From assembly GCF_901827155.1 (NCBI RefSeq), contig NZ_LR594660.1, positions 124,001 through 188,000 of the forward strand: 64,000 nt of DNA, read 5' to 3'. A program made the position numbers and the translations under genes. Each line of letters opens with the position of its first letter. Position 1 is the stretch's first letter. Under the pieces are notes generated by a model. It worked only from the letters and a program-made list of their open reading frames with translations, was not told the origin of the DNA and searched no databases. Positions 33,525-42,258 of this stretch are shown piece after piece. The DNA comes from Variovorax sp. PBL-H6 (GTDB taxonomy: Bacteria > Pseudomonadota > Gammaproteobacteria > Burkholderiales > Burkholderiaceae_C).

Positions 33525-34058
33525 TTACTCGACGGTTGCGCCGGGGAGGAGCCACAGGTCGCTGTCGATGTTCTTCATCGAGCGTTCGATACGCTCGCGG
33601 ACCTCGGGCCACTTGCCTCGGGCAAGGCCGCAGCCAATGAGGGGGTAGTTCACCGGCATCTTGGTTGCCGCGGCAATCATGTAGATGCGGGCAAACGCAG
33701 CTTCGATGGCCGGATAGTCGGCGAAGACGCGGGTGCTGGTGTCGTCGCTCGTGGCGTAGTCGTATTGCGTCATGGCGTTGACGACGATGACTCCCTCGGG
33801 GATGCTCTCGTCGAACTGGCTGATGTGCCTCATGAGCTCGGGCTGCTGCATGCGCAGCTTTGGATTGGCCACCGCGACGATGTCGCCGAGCTGCAGGCCG
33901 AACACCTCGAAGCGGTTCATGTAGGCGCGGTAGGCGAACGGGTAGCGGTTTCGAATGGCCTTGGCCATGCCGGAGCCCATCTTGCCGAAGCAGTTGCAGC
34001 CGTGGACGATGATTCCTTGCTGGGCCAGGAGGTCACCGGTGTTGAAGCGGATGGTCAT
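33525..34058 (-). CDS. Macro domain protein (ADP-ribose-type ligand)
   Basis: The start is the ATG of MTIRFNTGDLLAQQ, with AAGGAACCCTTC upstream; 177 residues, one complete macro domain. IIVHGCNCFGKMGSGMAKAI is the ligand-binding loop, and PLIGCGLARGKW forms the second loop that holds the distal ribose or phosphate. The closest described type is the phage-like ADP-ribose-1''-phosphate phosphatase/macro family. It would bind or hydrolyse ADP-ribose derivatives, which fits the NAD genes 1-6 kb away. Its promoter shares the CTATACGG/AGGACAACACACA leader. Confidence 0.88.
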   Translation of the reverse strand: MTIRFNTGDLLAQQGIIVHGCNCFGKMGSGMAKAIRNRYPFAYRAYMNRFEVFGLQLGDIVAVANPKLRMQQPELMRHISQFDESIPEGVIVVNAMTQYDYATSDDTSTRVFADYPAIEAAFARIYMIAAATKMPVNYPLIGCGLARGKWPEVRERIERSMKNIDSDLWLLPGATVE

Positions 34059-34061
34059 GAA

Positions 34062-34097
34062 GGGTTCCTTTGTGTGTTGTCCTGCAGCCGTATAGGC
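34062..34097 (-). promoter_or_regulatory. Shared promoter/leader motif of the macro-domain gene
   Basis: Minus strand CCTATACGG, then GCAGGACAACACACAAAGG. Confidence 0.6.
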
Positions 34098-34116
34098 AAC
34101 TCGACCCCTCACCCCT

Positions 34117-34614
34117 TTAGACAGGCCGTCCATCCTCCTCTTCGGCGCGCCGCTGGGCCTCTGCGTGGAGGTGACGCATGGCGGCCTTGACCGCCCCACC
34201 AGAAAATCCCCGCGATGCCAGGTACCGGTAGGCCTTGGCCTTGAGGGCCTCGTCGAGGGGCTTTCCCTCGAAACGCTCCGCAACGCGTAGGGCGCGTGTC
34301 TCCTCGGGCTCGAGCTGCTCGAGCTGCTCAGCCGCGAGCTCTTTGGAGATGCCTTTGGCCGCAAGCTTCGCGGTCACGCTGCGGTTGCCCAGTCGGAGGG
34401 CGGAGGTGCGCGCGGCACCCGCGGCAAACCGCCCGTCATCCTGGAAGCCGTGACGCTGCATTTCACCCACCGCAGAGGTCGCCTCCTCGGCCGGGTACCC
34501 GCGGTTCGTGAGCTTGTCCTGAAGCTCCCTGGCCGAGTATTCCCGGCGGCTCAGGAGCCAGACGGCGTAGGACTTTGCAGAGCGCTTCGGTGGTTCGCGA
34601 GTGTGCTTGGGCAT
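34117..34614 (-). CDS. recX: Regulatory protein RecX
   Basis: 165 residues, typical length, with three-helix repeats characteristic of RecX: AVWLLSRREYSARELQDKL, then GFQDDGRFAAGAARTSA and KAYRYLASRGFSGGAVKAAM. RecX binds the RecA filament and dampens its activity. No recA is in the window. A plasmid RecX could limit SOS induction or recombination on plasmid entry; that role is inferred. Confidence 0.9.
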   Translation of the reverse strand: MPKHTREPPKRSAKSYAVWLLSRREYSARELQDKLTNRGYPAEEATSAVGEMQRHGFQDDGRFAAGAARTSALRLGNRSVTAKLAAKGISKELAAEQLEQLEPEETRALRVAERFEGKPLDEALKAKAYRYLASRGFSGGAVKAAMRHLHAEAQRRAEEEDGRPV

Positions 34615-34636
34615 GAGCCTGTGTAGCGGCCGGGTT

Positions 34637-35083
34637 TCAGCGTTTTGGTCCGGCGATTGCCTCGAGGCCCGGCAACGTTCGGAGAAGCGCCGTCATCGAA
34701 AGCGCGCAGTACTTCGGTACTTCCGGCAGGTCCACCCACCTGTACTCGTCGACCTCAGGCGTCAAGACGCCGGTCCGGAAGTGAGGGAAATGGCTTGTGC
34801 ACTGGCACCGGCCCAGGTCGCAATCGGCCTCCGCCAGCGTCGTTGTGAACAAATGGAGGTCCTTGCCGGACCTGTAGGCGAAAAGGCCCACTTCCCGAAG
34901 CGCTTCGGCCGCCAGCACCAGCCCTGTTTCCTCCAGGACCTCCCGGACCGCTGCCTCCCTGGGCGATTCACCGGGTTCGGCACCGCCCTTGGGGATGTCC
35001 CAGTGGCGCTGGCCCGTGGCATGGGCCACCAGGAGTTGGCCGGCCGCGTTCCGGATGAGCACGCCGCACGATGTGGTCTTCAT
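34637..35083 (-). CDS. Nudix hydrolase
   Basis: 148 residues with a canonical Nudix box, GGAEPGESPREAAVREVLEETG (GX5EX7REXXEEXG), all metal-binding glutamates present. DIPKGGAE before it resembles the (di)nucleoside polyphosphate hydrolases. It cleaves a nucleoside diphosphate linked to another moiety; substrate unknown. It follows nrtR by 12 bases in the same direction, so it is likely co-transcribed with it and subject to NrtR control. Confidence 0.88.
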   Translation of the reverse strand: MKTTSCGVLIRNAAGQLLVAHATGQRHWDIPKGGAEPGESPREAAVREVLEETGLVLAAEALREVGLFAYRSGKDLHLFTTTLAEADCDLGRCQCTSHFPHFRTGVLTPEVDEYRWVDLPEVPKYCALSMTALLRTLPGLEAIAGPKR

Positions 35084-35095
35084 CGCGTTGCCGCC

Positions 35096-35770
35096 TCAGG
35101 ACAGCAGTGCCCGCTCGACGGTCGAAAGCTTGTGGCGGAACTTGCGCTTCAGGCGGTAGATTTGCGCGGGCCGCTGCGAGATGACCTCGGTCTTGGCGCC
35201 AGGAATCTCTTCCACCAGGTCGAGCTCGTCCACCTTTCGGCGAAAGCTCACCTTGTTCAGTGTCTTGCCCAGCACCGCTTCGTAAACCGACTGCAACTCA
35301 GGCAGCGTGAACTGCGGGCCGCACAGATGTGCCGGCAGCGATGAGTAGATGCTCTTGCTGCGCACGCGCTTGACGGCCGCCGCAACAATGTCATTGTGGT
35401 CAAAGGGCAGGTCTTTGACGGCGCTGACGGGCAACACCTGCATTCCCGCCTGGTCGGCGGCTTCCAAAACCTCCAGCGGCATCAGCGCGTAGTAGACGAT
35501 GGAGACGGACCATCCGCGAGGGTCGCGCTCCGCGCCCGAGAATGTCGCCAACTGCTCGAGGTAGGGGCTCGTGACCCCGGTCTTGGCCTTGAGAACGCGC
35601 AGCGCCGCATCAAACGCTGTGTTGTCTTCGTCGGCATGGATATAGCCCCCGGGCAGGGCGTAGCTGCCGGCGAAGGGCTCTTTGTCCCGCTTGAAGAGCG
35701 CGACGTGGAGCTTGTGCTCCTTCAGGGTCAGTAGCACGACGTCGACCGTGCAGATGACAGTTTGAAACAT
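35096..35770 (-). CDS. nrtR: NrtR, Nudix-related regulator of NAD metabolism
   Basis: The start is the ATG of MFQTVICTVDVV; 224 residues. The N-terminal 145 residues are a Nudix-like effector domain in which the Nudix box (GGYIHADEDNTAFDAALRVLKAKTG) has lost the REXXEE glutamates, as in non-catalytic NrtR proteins. The C-terminal 80 residues are a winged HTH (FTLPELQSVYEAVLGK, VSFRRKVDELDLV). NrtR is known to repress NAD biosynthesis or salvage genes and to respond to ADP-ribose. An operator covers its own -10 box, and pncA is divergently transcribed. Confidence 0.9.
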   Translation of the reverse strand: MFQTVICTVDVVLLTLKEHKLHVALFKRDKEPFAGSYALPGGYIHADEDNTAFDAALRVLKAKTGVTSPYLEQLATFSGAERDPRGWSVSIVYYALMPLEVLEAADQAGMQVLPVSAVKDLPFDHNDIVAAAVKRVRSKSIYSSLPAHLCGPQFTLPELQSVYEAVLGKTLNKVSFRRKVDELDLVEEIPGAKTEVISQRPAQIYRLKRKFRHKLSTVERALLS

Positions 35771-35819
35771 GGGATTCCTCTTTAGAGGGAGCTTTGTGGG
35801 ATAAGCCTGCGGGAAGGCC

Positions 35820-35842
35820 GTTAGTATCATTATAGAACTAAC
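35820..35842. promoter_or_regulatory. NrtR-like operator A over the nrtR promoter
   Basis: Inverted repeat GTTAGT...ACTAAC (23 bases). Read on the minus strand it contains TATAAT, with TTGCCC 18 bases upstream, so binding would block nrtR transcription (autorepression). Confidence 0.8.
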
Positions 35843-35930
35843 GACACTTTTTGGGCAAGGCCACGACAAGGCCCCTCCCCTTGCCTGTTCCGCACTCATT
35901 TTTTTTGCGCTGGGCGCCCTCGATTCCGCT

Positions 35931-35964
35931 GTTAGTTGCACGGAGAAACTAACGATGCTATACT
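35931..35964 (+). promoter_or_regulatory. NrtR-like operator B and pncA promoter
   Basis: GTTAGTT(9)AACTAAC at 35931-35953 lies directly upstream of a TATACT -10 box at 35959-35964, 31 bases before the pncA start. Confidence 0.82.
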
Positions 35965-35994
35965 GAGCACAACACAACGGCAAAGGAGCTCCGC

Positions 35995-36867
35995 ATGAAG
36001 CACAACATCCACCTTCTCGTCATCGACCCGCAAAACGACTTCTGCGACCTGCCGTCCGCCTACCTGCCCGCGGACCCACTGAAGCCTGGCGAGGTCCTCC
36101 GGCCGCAACTCGCCGTCCCCGGCGCGCACGCTGACATGCTGAGACTGACCGAGCTCCTGAATCGCGGTCTGCGCGGCCTCTCGGATATCTCCGTCACGCT
36201 GGACTCCCATCACCGTGTGGGCATCGAGCGCCCGGCCATGTGGATGAAGGGTGACGGTTCGCCCGTTGACCCGTTCACCCAAATCACCGCCGCCCAGGTG
36301 CGAGCTGGCGCCTATCTGCCGCGCCACCCGAAGGCCACGGACCGCGTGCTGGCCTACCTGGACGCGCTCGAGGCGGGTGGCCGCTACGTCCACATGGTTT
36401 GGACGCCACACTGCGAAATCGGAACCTGGGGGCACAACGTGCACGCCGATGTGCGCGCCGCCTACGTCGCATGGGAGGAGGCGTTCCTCGGCATCGTAAA
36501 CAAGGTGACCAAGGGCTCGAACCCCTGGACCGAGCACTACAGCGCGGTCATGGCCGAGGTTCCGGCGGCCGACGACCCCACCACGCAGCTCAATCGCGGC
36601 CTCATCGACATCCTGGCCCAGGCCGACATAGTGCTCATTGCCGGCGAGGCGGGCAGCCACTGCGTCAAGGCCACGACCGAGCACATTGCCGACAACTTCG
36701 GCGCCGACAGTCTCAGCAAGCTGGTGCTCCTGACCGACTGCATCTCGCCGGTAGGTGGGTTCGAAGCCCAGTACCAGTCGTTCCTGGCGGACATGACCGC
36801 TCGCGGCCTGCGTACGGCGACGTCGACCGACGTGCTGGGCGAACTCGTGGCCAACGGGCGCAAGTAA
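35995..36867 (+). CDS. pncA: Nicotinamidase (PncA-type cysteine hydrolase)
   Basis: 290 residues, longer than the usual 200-220. The catalytic triad of the family is visible: Asp in LLVIDPQNDFC near residue 10, Lys in VNKVTKGSNPW, and Cys in GEAGSHCVKATTEHI. TLDSHH supplies the metal-binding Asp/His cluster. It converts nicotinamide to nicotinate, the first step of the Preiss-Handler salvage route; PncB (59921-61159) does the next. GGAG upstream of the ATG; the promoter is under an NrtR-like operator. The isochorismatase superfamily is wide, but the regulatory context supports PncA. Confidence 0.88.
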   Translation: MKHNIHLLVIDPQNDFCDLPSAYLPADPLKPGEVLRPQLAVPGAHADMLRLTELLNRGLRGLSDISVTLDSHHRVGIERPAMWMKGDGSPVDPFTQITAAQVRAGAYLPRHPKATDRVLAYLDALEAGGRYVHMVWTPHCEIGTWGHNVHADVRAAYVAWEEAFLGIVNKVTKGSNPWTEHYSAVMAEVPAADDPTTQLNRGLIDILAQADIVLIAGEAGSHCVKATTEHIADNFGADSLSKLVLLTDCISPVGGFEAQYQSFLADMTARGLRTATSTDVLGELVANGRK

Positions 36868-36929
36868 CCTCTAAACCGCTTGGACCGGGCGGGTTGAGAC
36901 AACCCGTCTCTAGACCAGAAAGGATTCCC

Positions 36930-37655
36930 ATGAAACTCGTTGATGACACCATGACGCTCGGCAGCGTCTCCGGCTTTGCGTTCTCCGCCGTCCGTCCAGA
37001 GACGCTCGGCTCGACGGAGTACACCCTTGTGACCGTCGTGATGGACAAGACCGGCTCGGTTTCCTCGTTCGCGGACGAGTTGAACAAGCTCAAAGTCACG
37101 GTGGTCGGTGCTTGCAGAAAGAGCCCTCGTGCCGAGTTCCTCCTGCTGCGCGTCGTCGAATTCAATCGCAGCGTCGACGAGGTGCACGGGTTCCTGCCTC
37201 TGAATCAGGTGGATGTGGCCTCGTACGTGGCCCCAACCTGCGAGGGGCTGACCGCCTTGGCCGACGCCACCTTTGCCGCGGTAAGTGCAACCAACGCCTA
37301 CGCCAAGACGCTGGCCCAGCAGGACTACCTGGTCAACGGCATCGTCTTCATCGGCACCGACGGCGTCGACAACGATAGTCGCATGCGGCCAGCGGACATC
37401 CAGAAGGAGATTGTGGGTGCGTTGAAGGGCGAGCACATCGAATCGCTGCGCACCGTCCTGATTGGCATCAACGCCGCCCAATACGCCCGCGAGCTCCAGG
37501 CCTTCCAGGTCGAAGCGGGCATCGACCAGTACGTCGACTTGGCGGATGCAACGCCACAACGCCTGGCCAAGCTCGCGGACTTTGTCAGCCGCTCCATCTC
37601 CGCGCAGTCCCAATCCCTTGGCACTGGCGGTCCCAGCCAAGCTCTCGTCTTCTGA
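36930..37655 (+). CDS. vWA domain protein, TerY-like
   Basis: 241 residues, one vWA domain. The MIDAS motif is a variant, VVMDKTGSVSSF (DxTGS rather than DxSxS); the second Asp lies in FIGTDGVDNDS. Cytoplasmic. vWA proteins of similar size (TerY) occur with a PP2C phosphatase and a kinase in Ter-associated systems, and those two partners are encoded at 57216-59760. It lies 60 bases after pncA and may be read through from it, but TCTAGACC at about 36908 could be its own promoter. AAAGGATTCCC precedes the ATG. Confidence 0.78.
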   Translation: MKLVDDTMTLGSVSGFAFSAVRPETLGSTEYTLVTVVMDKTGSVSSFADELNKLKVTVVGACRKSPRAEFLLLRVVEFNRSVDEVHGFLPLNQVDVASYVAPTCEGLTALADATFAAVSATNAYAKTLAQQDYLVNGIVFIGTDGVDNDSRMRPADIQKEIVGALKGEHIESLRTVLIGINAAQYARELQAFQVEAGIDQYVDLADATPQRLAKLADFVSRSISAQSQSLGTGGPSQALVF

Positions 37656-37695
37656 GAACGCCCGGCCAGGCTTCGCTCAATCTAGCCTTTGCTTC

Positions 37696-38319
37696 ATGCC
37701 TACCACCAACGTTCGCTGCCTTAGTCAAATCCTGGACTACCTGCAAATCCAGGACCTGCTGGACCTTATCGACGAACCTGCCCACACAGCCTGCAAGCAC
37801 ATCCTCGCGGACAACCGCAAGCTGTTCGAGACCACGCGCGGGTCGACGCACAACCATCAGGCCTGGGATGGGGGCTACCTGGACCATGTGGTCGATTCGA
37901 TGAACTACGGTCGCCACCTGTATGCGCTGACCAAAGCGTTGGGTCGCCCGCTGCCGTTCTCGATTTCAGACGCATTGCTCATCCTGTACCTGCACGACCT
38001 CGAGAAGCCTTGGCGCATATTGGTGCACTCCGACGGCCAGGTTGTAAACCGCCAGGGCCTGGATACCAAAGCCGCGTTCAAGGCTTTTCGCGCGGCCAAG
38101 CTGCAGGAGTATGCGTTGGTACTGACACCTGCGCAGCTCAACGCGCTGACGTACGTGGAAGGCGAAATGCAGGACTACTCGAGCAACGGTCGTGTGATGA
38201 ACGAGCTCGCGGCGTTCTGCCACATGGTGGACGTCTGGTCTGCGCGTATTGGTCATGCCTATCCGGTGGATGGCGATGAGTGGCATGGCGCGGGCCGCTT
38301 TCGTCAGTTCCCGGGGTGA
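37696..38319 (+). CDS. HD-domain phosphohydrolase
   Basis: 207 residues. His in THNHQAWDGGYLDHV, the HD pair in LYLHDLEKPWR and a later Asp (FCHMVDVWSARIGH) fit the HD superfamily of metal-dependent nucleotide phosphohydrolases. It lies in a run of nucleotide-metabolism genes (deoxyribosyltransferase-like and NAD kinase follow). The exact substrate cannot be read from the sequence. Confidence 0.8.
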   Translation: MPTTNVRCLSQILDYLQIQDLLDLIDEPAHTACKHILADNRKLFETTRGSTHNHQAWDGGYLDHVVDSMNYGRHLYALTKALGRPLPFSISDALLILYLHDLEKPWRILVHSDGQVVNRQGLDTKAAFKAFRAAKLQEYALVLTPAQLNALTYVEGEMQDYSSNGRVMNELAAFCHMVDVWSARIGHAYPVDGDEWHGAGRFRQFPG

Positions 38320-38376
38320 GCAGCACCCCGTCCGCTTCACGGGCTAAAGCCCTCGAAATCCTACTTCTTTCTCCAA

Positions 38377-38865
38377 ATGCACATCATCTTTGCACAGCAG
38401 CCCCTCGAAAAATCCATCTTCCTCGCGGGCCCCACGCCGCGCGATGCCGCCACGAAGTCCTGGCGCCCGCAAGCGCTGGAGATTCTTCGGGGTCTGGACT
38501 TCGACGGGAAGGTCTTCGTCCCCGAGACGGTTGGAGGCGGGCTTCCTCCCAACACGTATGACCCGCAGGTGCAGTGGGAATGGCAGGCCCTAAATCAGGC
38601 CACAGTGGTCGTGTTCTGGGTGCCCCGTGACGTCGCAACCCTGCCTGGCTTCACGACTAACACCGAATTCGGCTTGCTGGCGGCGTCGTCAAAGTTGCTG
38701 CTGGGCTTTCCTGGAGACGCGCAGAAGATGCGCTACCTTGACCGCCTGGCACAGCGCTACCACATCCCCGTACACGCCGACCTGGCCGAGCTGCTGGAGG
38801 CGGCGGTCGAGAAGACGAAGAACCCTTACCCCTTCAACGGGGCCGGCGCAGAGCTGGCCTTCTAG
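38377..38865 (+). CDS. Nucleoside 2-deoxyribosyltransferase-like protein
   Basis: 162 residues. SIFLAGPTPRDA at the N-terminus, WEWQALNQATVVVFWVPRD in the centre and GFTTNTEFGLLAA match the Nuc_deoxyrib_tr-like family (glycosidic-bond enzymes of the DUF4406/RCL-like clan). The catalytic Glu of the clan is probably the one in TNTEFG. It would act on (deoxy)nucleosides or nucleotides, possibly including NAD-derived ribosides. It is 57 bases after the HD gene. Confidence 0.8.
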   Translation: MHIIFAQQPLEKSIFLAGPTPRDAATKSWRPQALEILRGLDFDGKVFVPETVGGGLPPNTYDPQVQWEWQALNQATVVVFWVPRDVATLPGFTTNTEFGLLAASSKLLLGFPGDAQKMRYLDRLAQRYHIPVHADLAELLEAAVEKTKNPYPFNGAGAELAF

Positions 38866-38913
38866 GTTTCCCCAAAGAACAAGTTTTCCGATTCCTGCAC
38901 CGCAAAAACAACA

Positions 38914-39771
38914 ATGACGACCCTGGCCCTCTTCAGCAAGCCCAACAACCCCCACGCATGGGGTGTTCTCAACGAAATCGTCTCCTGGGCGCAGCTCAAG
39001 GGCCTACGGGTTCTGGTGGGGCCCGACAAGGGCGGATGGGACGGCAAGAACTGGAGTTCTGAGCTCATCGAGTCGGCCAGGCAGGAGGCGGACATTGCCA
39101 TTGCCATCGGCGGGGACGGCACCCTGCTCGGGGTGGCTCGCAACCTCTTCGGCTGGGGCAAACCCATTCTTGGCGTCAACCTTGGAACCCTCGGCTTCCT
39201 CACCGACGTTGCTGCCAAGGACATTGAACGGATGCTGGATGCTATCCAGGCCGGCGAGTACACGGTCGAGGACCGCATTCTTCTGGAGGCAGGGCTGGAC
39301 GGCGAAGAGTCGAGGGGGCTTGCCTTCAACGACGTCGTGTTCACAAACGGCGGCTTCGGCCGGCTCGCTCAGTTCGACGTCTTCGTGGACGAGCAGCCCG
39401 TCTTCTCCCTGCGTGCGGACGGGCTCATCATCACGACGCCCACCGGCTCGACCGCCTACGCCCTGTCGGCCAACGGGCCCATCCTGCACCCCTCCTTGGC
39501 AGCCATCGCCCTGGTGCCACTGAACCCACATTCGTTGACCGCAAGGCCCATCTCGCTTCCGAGCTCGGTGAAGGTCGAAGTCGTTGTGCGAGGGACGGTG
39601 GAGTCGAGGGTGGTCTGCGACGGGCAGCCATACGGCGGGCCGCTCACGGACGGAACGCGGGTCCACGTCTCGCAGGGTGCGACCACCGTGAAGATGCTGC
39701 ACCTGAAGGACTACAACCTGTTCAAGACGCTTCAGCAAAAGCTGAACTGGAGCTCGCCGCGCGAGCGTTGA
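38914..39771 (+). CDS. nadK: NAD kinase
   Basis: 285 residues, normal length. AIGGDGTLLGVAR contains the invariant GGDGT, LGTLGFLTDV and TPTGSTAYALSANGP are the NAD-binding segments, and the NDVVF..GG loop (NE/D motif region) is present. It phosphorylates NAD to NADP with ATP or polyphosphate. Chromosomal nadK is essential in bacteria, so this is most likely an extra copy. It ends a plus-strand run beginning at pncA. Confidence 0.93.
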   Translation: MTTLALFSKPNNPHAWGVLNEIVSWAQLKGLRVLVGPDKGGWDGKNWSSELIESARQEADIAIAIGGDGTLLGVARNLFGWGKPILGVNLGTLGFLTDVAAKDIERMLDAIQAGEYTVEDRILLEAGLDGEESRGLAFNDVVFTNGGFGRLAQFDVFVDEQPVFSLRADGLIITTPTGSTAYALSANGPILHPSLAAIALVPLNPHSLTARPISLPSSVKVEVVVRGTVESRVVCDGQPYGGPLTDGTRVHVSQGATTVKMLHLKDYNLFKTLQQKLNWSSPRER

Positions 39772-39786
39772 GCGCCTGACCAGGAA

Positions 39787-39819
39787 AAGCGCCCCCAGCG
39801 TCGATGACGTGGGGGCGTT
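39787..39819. terminator. Bidirectional hairpin between nadK and pth2
   Basis: Stem AGCGCCCCCA.../TGGGGGCGTT between convergent genes, flanked by AAAA and TT. Confidence 0.65.
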
Positions 39820-39837
39820 GGAATGAGACGCACGGGG

Positions 39838-40287
39838 CTAGCGCGCCAGCGTGAATCGCTTGGTGATGTTGGCGACCTCGTCCTTGTAGGCTGGGCCGAT
39901 ACCAACGGCAGTGATGATGGGCTTGCCGGTGAAGTGCGGCAGGAGAATATGGCCCCGGTCGATGATGAGCTCGCAGGGCAGGCCCGCGGCTTTCGCTTCC
40001 CGGTATGCGCGTATCAGCTGGCCGACGTTCTTGCCGTACATCACGAGCTTGGTTCCGTTGCCGCTGCCTCGGTACTGAGCGGTGATTTCCGGTCGCTCGA
40101 GCTTGGCGCGGTCATGGGCCAGGTCGAACGCGTGACCGCACTGTGCAGCCAGCTTGCCGGTCGGCATCTGGAGGTCCGCACGATAAAGCGCGTAGAGCGC
40201 CAGTGGCCGATGGTCCGCCGTGAAAGCTGCCATCGTGCGTGCCCGCTCGTCGAGCATGGCTTGGATGTCAGGGTCGAAGGCTGCCAT
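39838..40287 (-). CDS. Peptidyl-tRNA hydrolase, Pth2 family
   Basis: 149 residues from the ATG that overlaps the upstream stop (TGATG). LYRADLQMPTGKLAAQCGHA, GNGTKLVMYGKN, PCELIIDRGHI and ITAVGIGPA match the Pth2 family, which is usual in archaea and eukaryotes and occurs sporadically in bacteria and phages. It releases peptidyl-tRNA. A plasmid Pth2 near a tRNA array suggests a tRNA-recycling role, by association only. Confidence 0.87.
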   Translation of the reverse strand: MAAFDPDIQAMLDERARTMAAFTADHRPLALYALYRADLQMPTGKLAAQCGHAFDLAHDRAKLERPEITAQYRGSGNGTKLVMYGKNVGQLIRAYREAKAAGLPCELIIDRGHILLPHFTGKPIITAVGIGPAYKDEVANITKRFTLAR

Positions 40288-40586
40288 CAATGGGCCCTCT
40301 GCCGCACCCACACCTCGGCGTCGCAGAACCCGACTGGCACGCGCTTGCCGGTGTCGGTGAATGCTGTCAAGGCCAGCGCTGGCGCGCGAAGCGGTTCGTT
40401 TTCCGACCAGGTCTTGGCGAGGAATTCGCCTTCGGCCAGCTCGAGGCCGGGCACGTTGACGCTCAGAGTCCCGTACGCCTCGCCTTGCCGGGATTGCACG
40501 ATAAACGCGAGCGCTCCGTCCCGATAGCGTGTCTCCCTGACCTCGAGGTCTTGACCGTAGGCCTTGATTGTTCCGATGAGTTCCAT
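40287..40586 (-). CDS. DUF4313-like protein
   Basis: 99 residues. YGTLSVNVPGLELAEGEFLAK, then TWSENE, follow the DUF4313 pattern (LSVNLPG..L..GEF.VK.W.EN). Function of the family is unknown; members are frequent on phages and plasmids. Its promoter box CTATACGAAGCAGGAC lies at the very edge of the IS21 element (40623), so upstream control sequence is now IS DNA. Confidence 0.8.
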   Translation of the reverse strand: MELIGTIKAYGQDLEVRETRYRDGALAFIVQSRQGEAYGTLSVNVPGLELAEGEFLAKTWSENEPLRAPALALTAFTDTGKRVPVGFCDAEVWVRQRAH

Positions 40587-40734
40587 GGTTTCCTAGTACG
40601 AAGTGGTCCTGCTTCGTATAGGTGTTGACGCCGACCGAAAACTGACCATCTAGAGGTCGAAGTGCCTACTGAAAATTGACCAGGGTGTTCCACTGACCTG
40701 CTGAAACTTTCAGCAGGGAAATTAGGTGATCACC

Positions 40735-42258
40735 ATGGACATGATTGGCAAGGTCAGGCGCATGAAGCTGCGCGACCAACTCTCCCTGAGCGAGATTTCC
40801 AAGCGAACCGGCTTGGCCCGAAACACGGTCAAGAAATGGCTCAAGGCCCCCGGCCATGAGCCTCCGAAGTACGAGCGACGCGTCGTTGAGCGCAAGCTCA
40901 CGGCGTTCGAGGGCACGCTGCACCAGGCGCTGGCGGCCGATGCGCACCGGCCCAAGCAAAGCCGGCGTTCTGCAAGGGCACTGTTCTCCCAGATCCAGGC
41001 GCAGGGTTACCGCGGTGGCTACAGCGCGGTCACGGACTTCATCCGGGCGTGGCGCACGCGCTCTGACAGCAGTCCGGCCAAGGCGTTCGTGCCCTTGAGC
41101 TTTGAGTTGGGCGAGGCGTTCCAGTTTGACTGGAGCGATGAGGCGATGGTGGTGGGCGGCGTGTTCTACAACGTGCAGGTCGCGCATTTGAAGCTGTGTG
41201 CCAGCCGAGCGTTCTGGCTGGTGGCGTATCCCAGCCAGGGGCACGAGATGCTGTTTGACGCGCACACGCGCTCGTTCCAGGCGCTTGGCGGGGTGGCGCG
41301 GCGGGGCATCTACGACAACATGAAGACCGCGGTGGACAAGGTCAAGCGGGGCAAGGGGCGCATCGTCAACGCGCGCTTTGCGGCCATGTGCAGCCACTAC
41401 CTGTTCGACCCGGACTTCTGCAACGTGGCCTCGGGTTGGGAGAAAGGGGTGGTGGAGAAGAACGTGCAGGACAGCCGCCGGCGTATCTGGATCGAGGCGA
41501 GCACCCGGCGCTTCGGCTCATTCATCGAACTCAATGCCTGGCTGGCAGAGCGTTGCCGCTCGGTGTGGGCCGACACGTCGCACCCGATCCATCGACAGTT
41601 CACCGTGGGTGAGATGCTGGAGTTGGAGAGGGGCCACCTCATGTCCATGCCGACGCTCTTTGATGGTTATGTGGAGCGCCTGGCCCGGGTAAGCAGCACC
41701 TGCCTGGTGGTGGCCGCCCGCAACCGTTACTCGGTGCCGTGTGAATGGGCGGGTCACATCGTGAGCACCCGGGTGTATCCGGAGCGGGTGGAGGTGGCTG
41801 CCATGGATGCGGTGGTGGCCAGCCACGCCCGGCTCTCGGGCAGTGGACAGACCGTCTTTGACTGGCAGCACTACATCGACCTGGTGCAGCGCAAGCCGGG
41901 TGCGCTTCGCAATGGAACACCCTTCCTGGATCTGCCGCCTGCGCTGCTGCGGCTGCGGCAGTCTTTGTTGCGCCACGCCGGAGGTGACCGGGTCATGGCG
42001 CAGGTGCTGGCGGTGGTTCCGCAGGCGGGTTTGGAGGCGGTGCTGGTGGCTGTAGAGCTGGTGCTCGAAGGCATGGCCCCCAGCGGCAGCATCAGCGTGG
42101 AGCACGTTCGCAATGTGCTGGCGCGGTTGAACAACCCGGTGACCCCAATGCAGGCCGAGACCGCGCTGCAATTGACCTTGGCGCCCAAGGCCGACACAGC
42201 GCGGTACGACCGGCTGCGTCCCACCCACCTGGATGATCAGGAGGTGCGTCATGCGTGA
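40735..42258 (+). CDS. istA: IS21 transposase IstA
   Basis: 507 residues. N-terminal HTH ([20 protein letters not shown]) then a DDE core: Asp in FQFDWSDEA, Asp in [14 protein letters not shown] and Glu in [12 protein letters not shown]. Complete and probably active. Its stop overlaps the istB start by eight bases. Confidence 0.93.
   Translation: MDMIGKVRRMKLRDQLSLSEISKRTGLARNTVKKWLKAPGHEPPKYERRVVERKLTAFEGTLHQALAADAHRPKQSRRSARALFSQIQAQGYRGGYSAVTDFIRAWRTRSDSSPAKAFVPLSFELGEAFQFDWSDEAMVVGGVFYNVQVAHLKLCASRAFWLVAYPSQGHEMLFDAHTRSFQALGGVARRGIYDNMKTAVDKVKRGKGRIVNARFAAMCSHYLFDPDFCNVASGWEKGVVEKNVQDSRRRIWIEASTRRFGSFIELNAWLAERCRSVWADTSHPIHRQFTVGEMLELERGHLMSMPTLFDGYVERLARVSSTCLVVAARNRYSVPCEWAGHIVSTRVYPERVEVAAMDAVVASHARLSGSGQTVFDWQHYIDLVQRKPGALRNGTPFLDLPPALLRLRQSLLRHAGGDRVMAQVLAVVPQAGLEAVLVAVELVLEGMAPSGSISVEHVRNVLARLNNPVTPMQAETALQLTLAPKADTARYDRLRPTHLDDQEVRHA

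Noticed and set aside
36537-37640. A 367-codon minus-strand frame opposite pncA/vWA
   Set aside because: The plus strand has catalytic motifs and NrtR-type promoter; the minus frame has none.
41518-42252. A minus-strand frame inside istA
   Set aside because: istA motifs and IS ends define the plus strand as coding.
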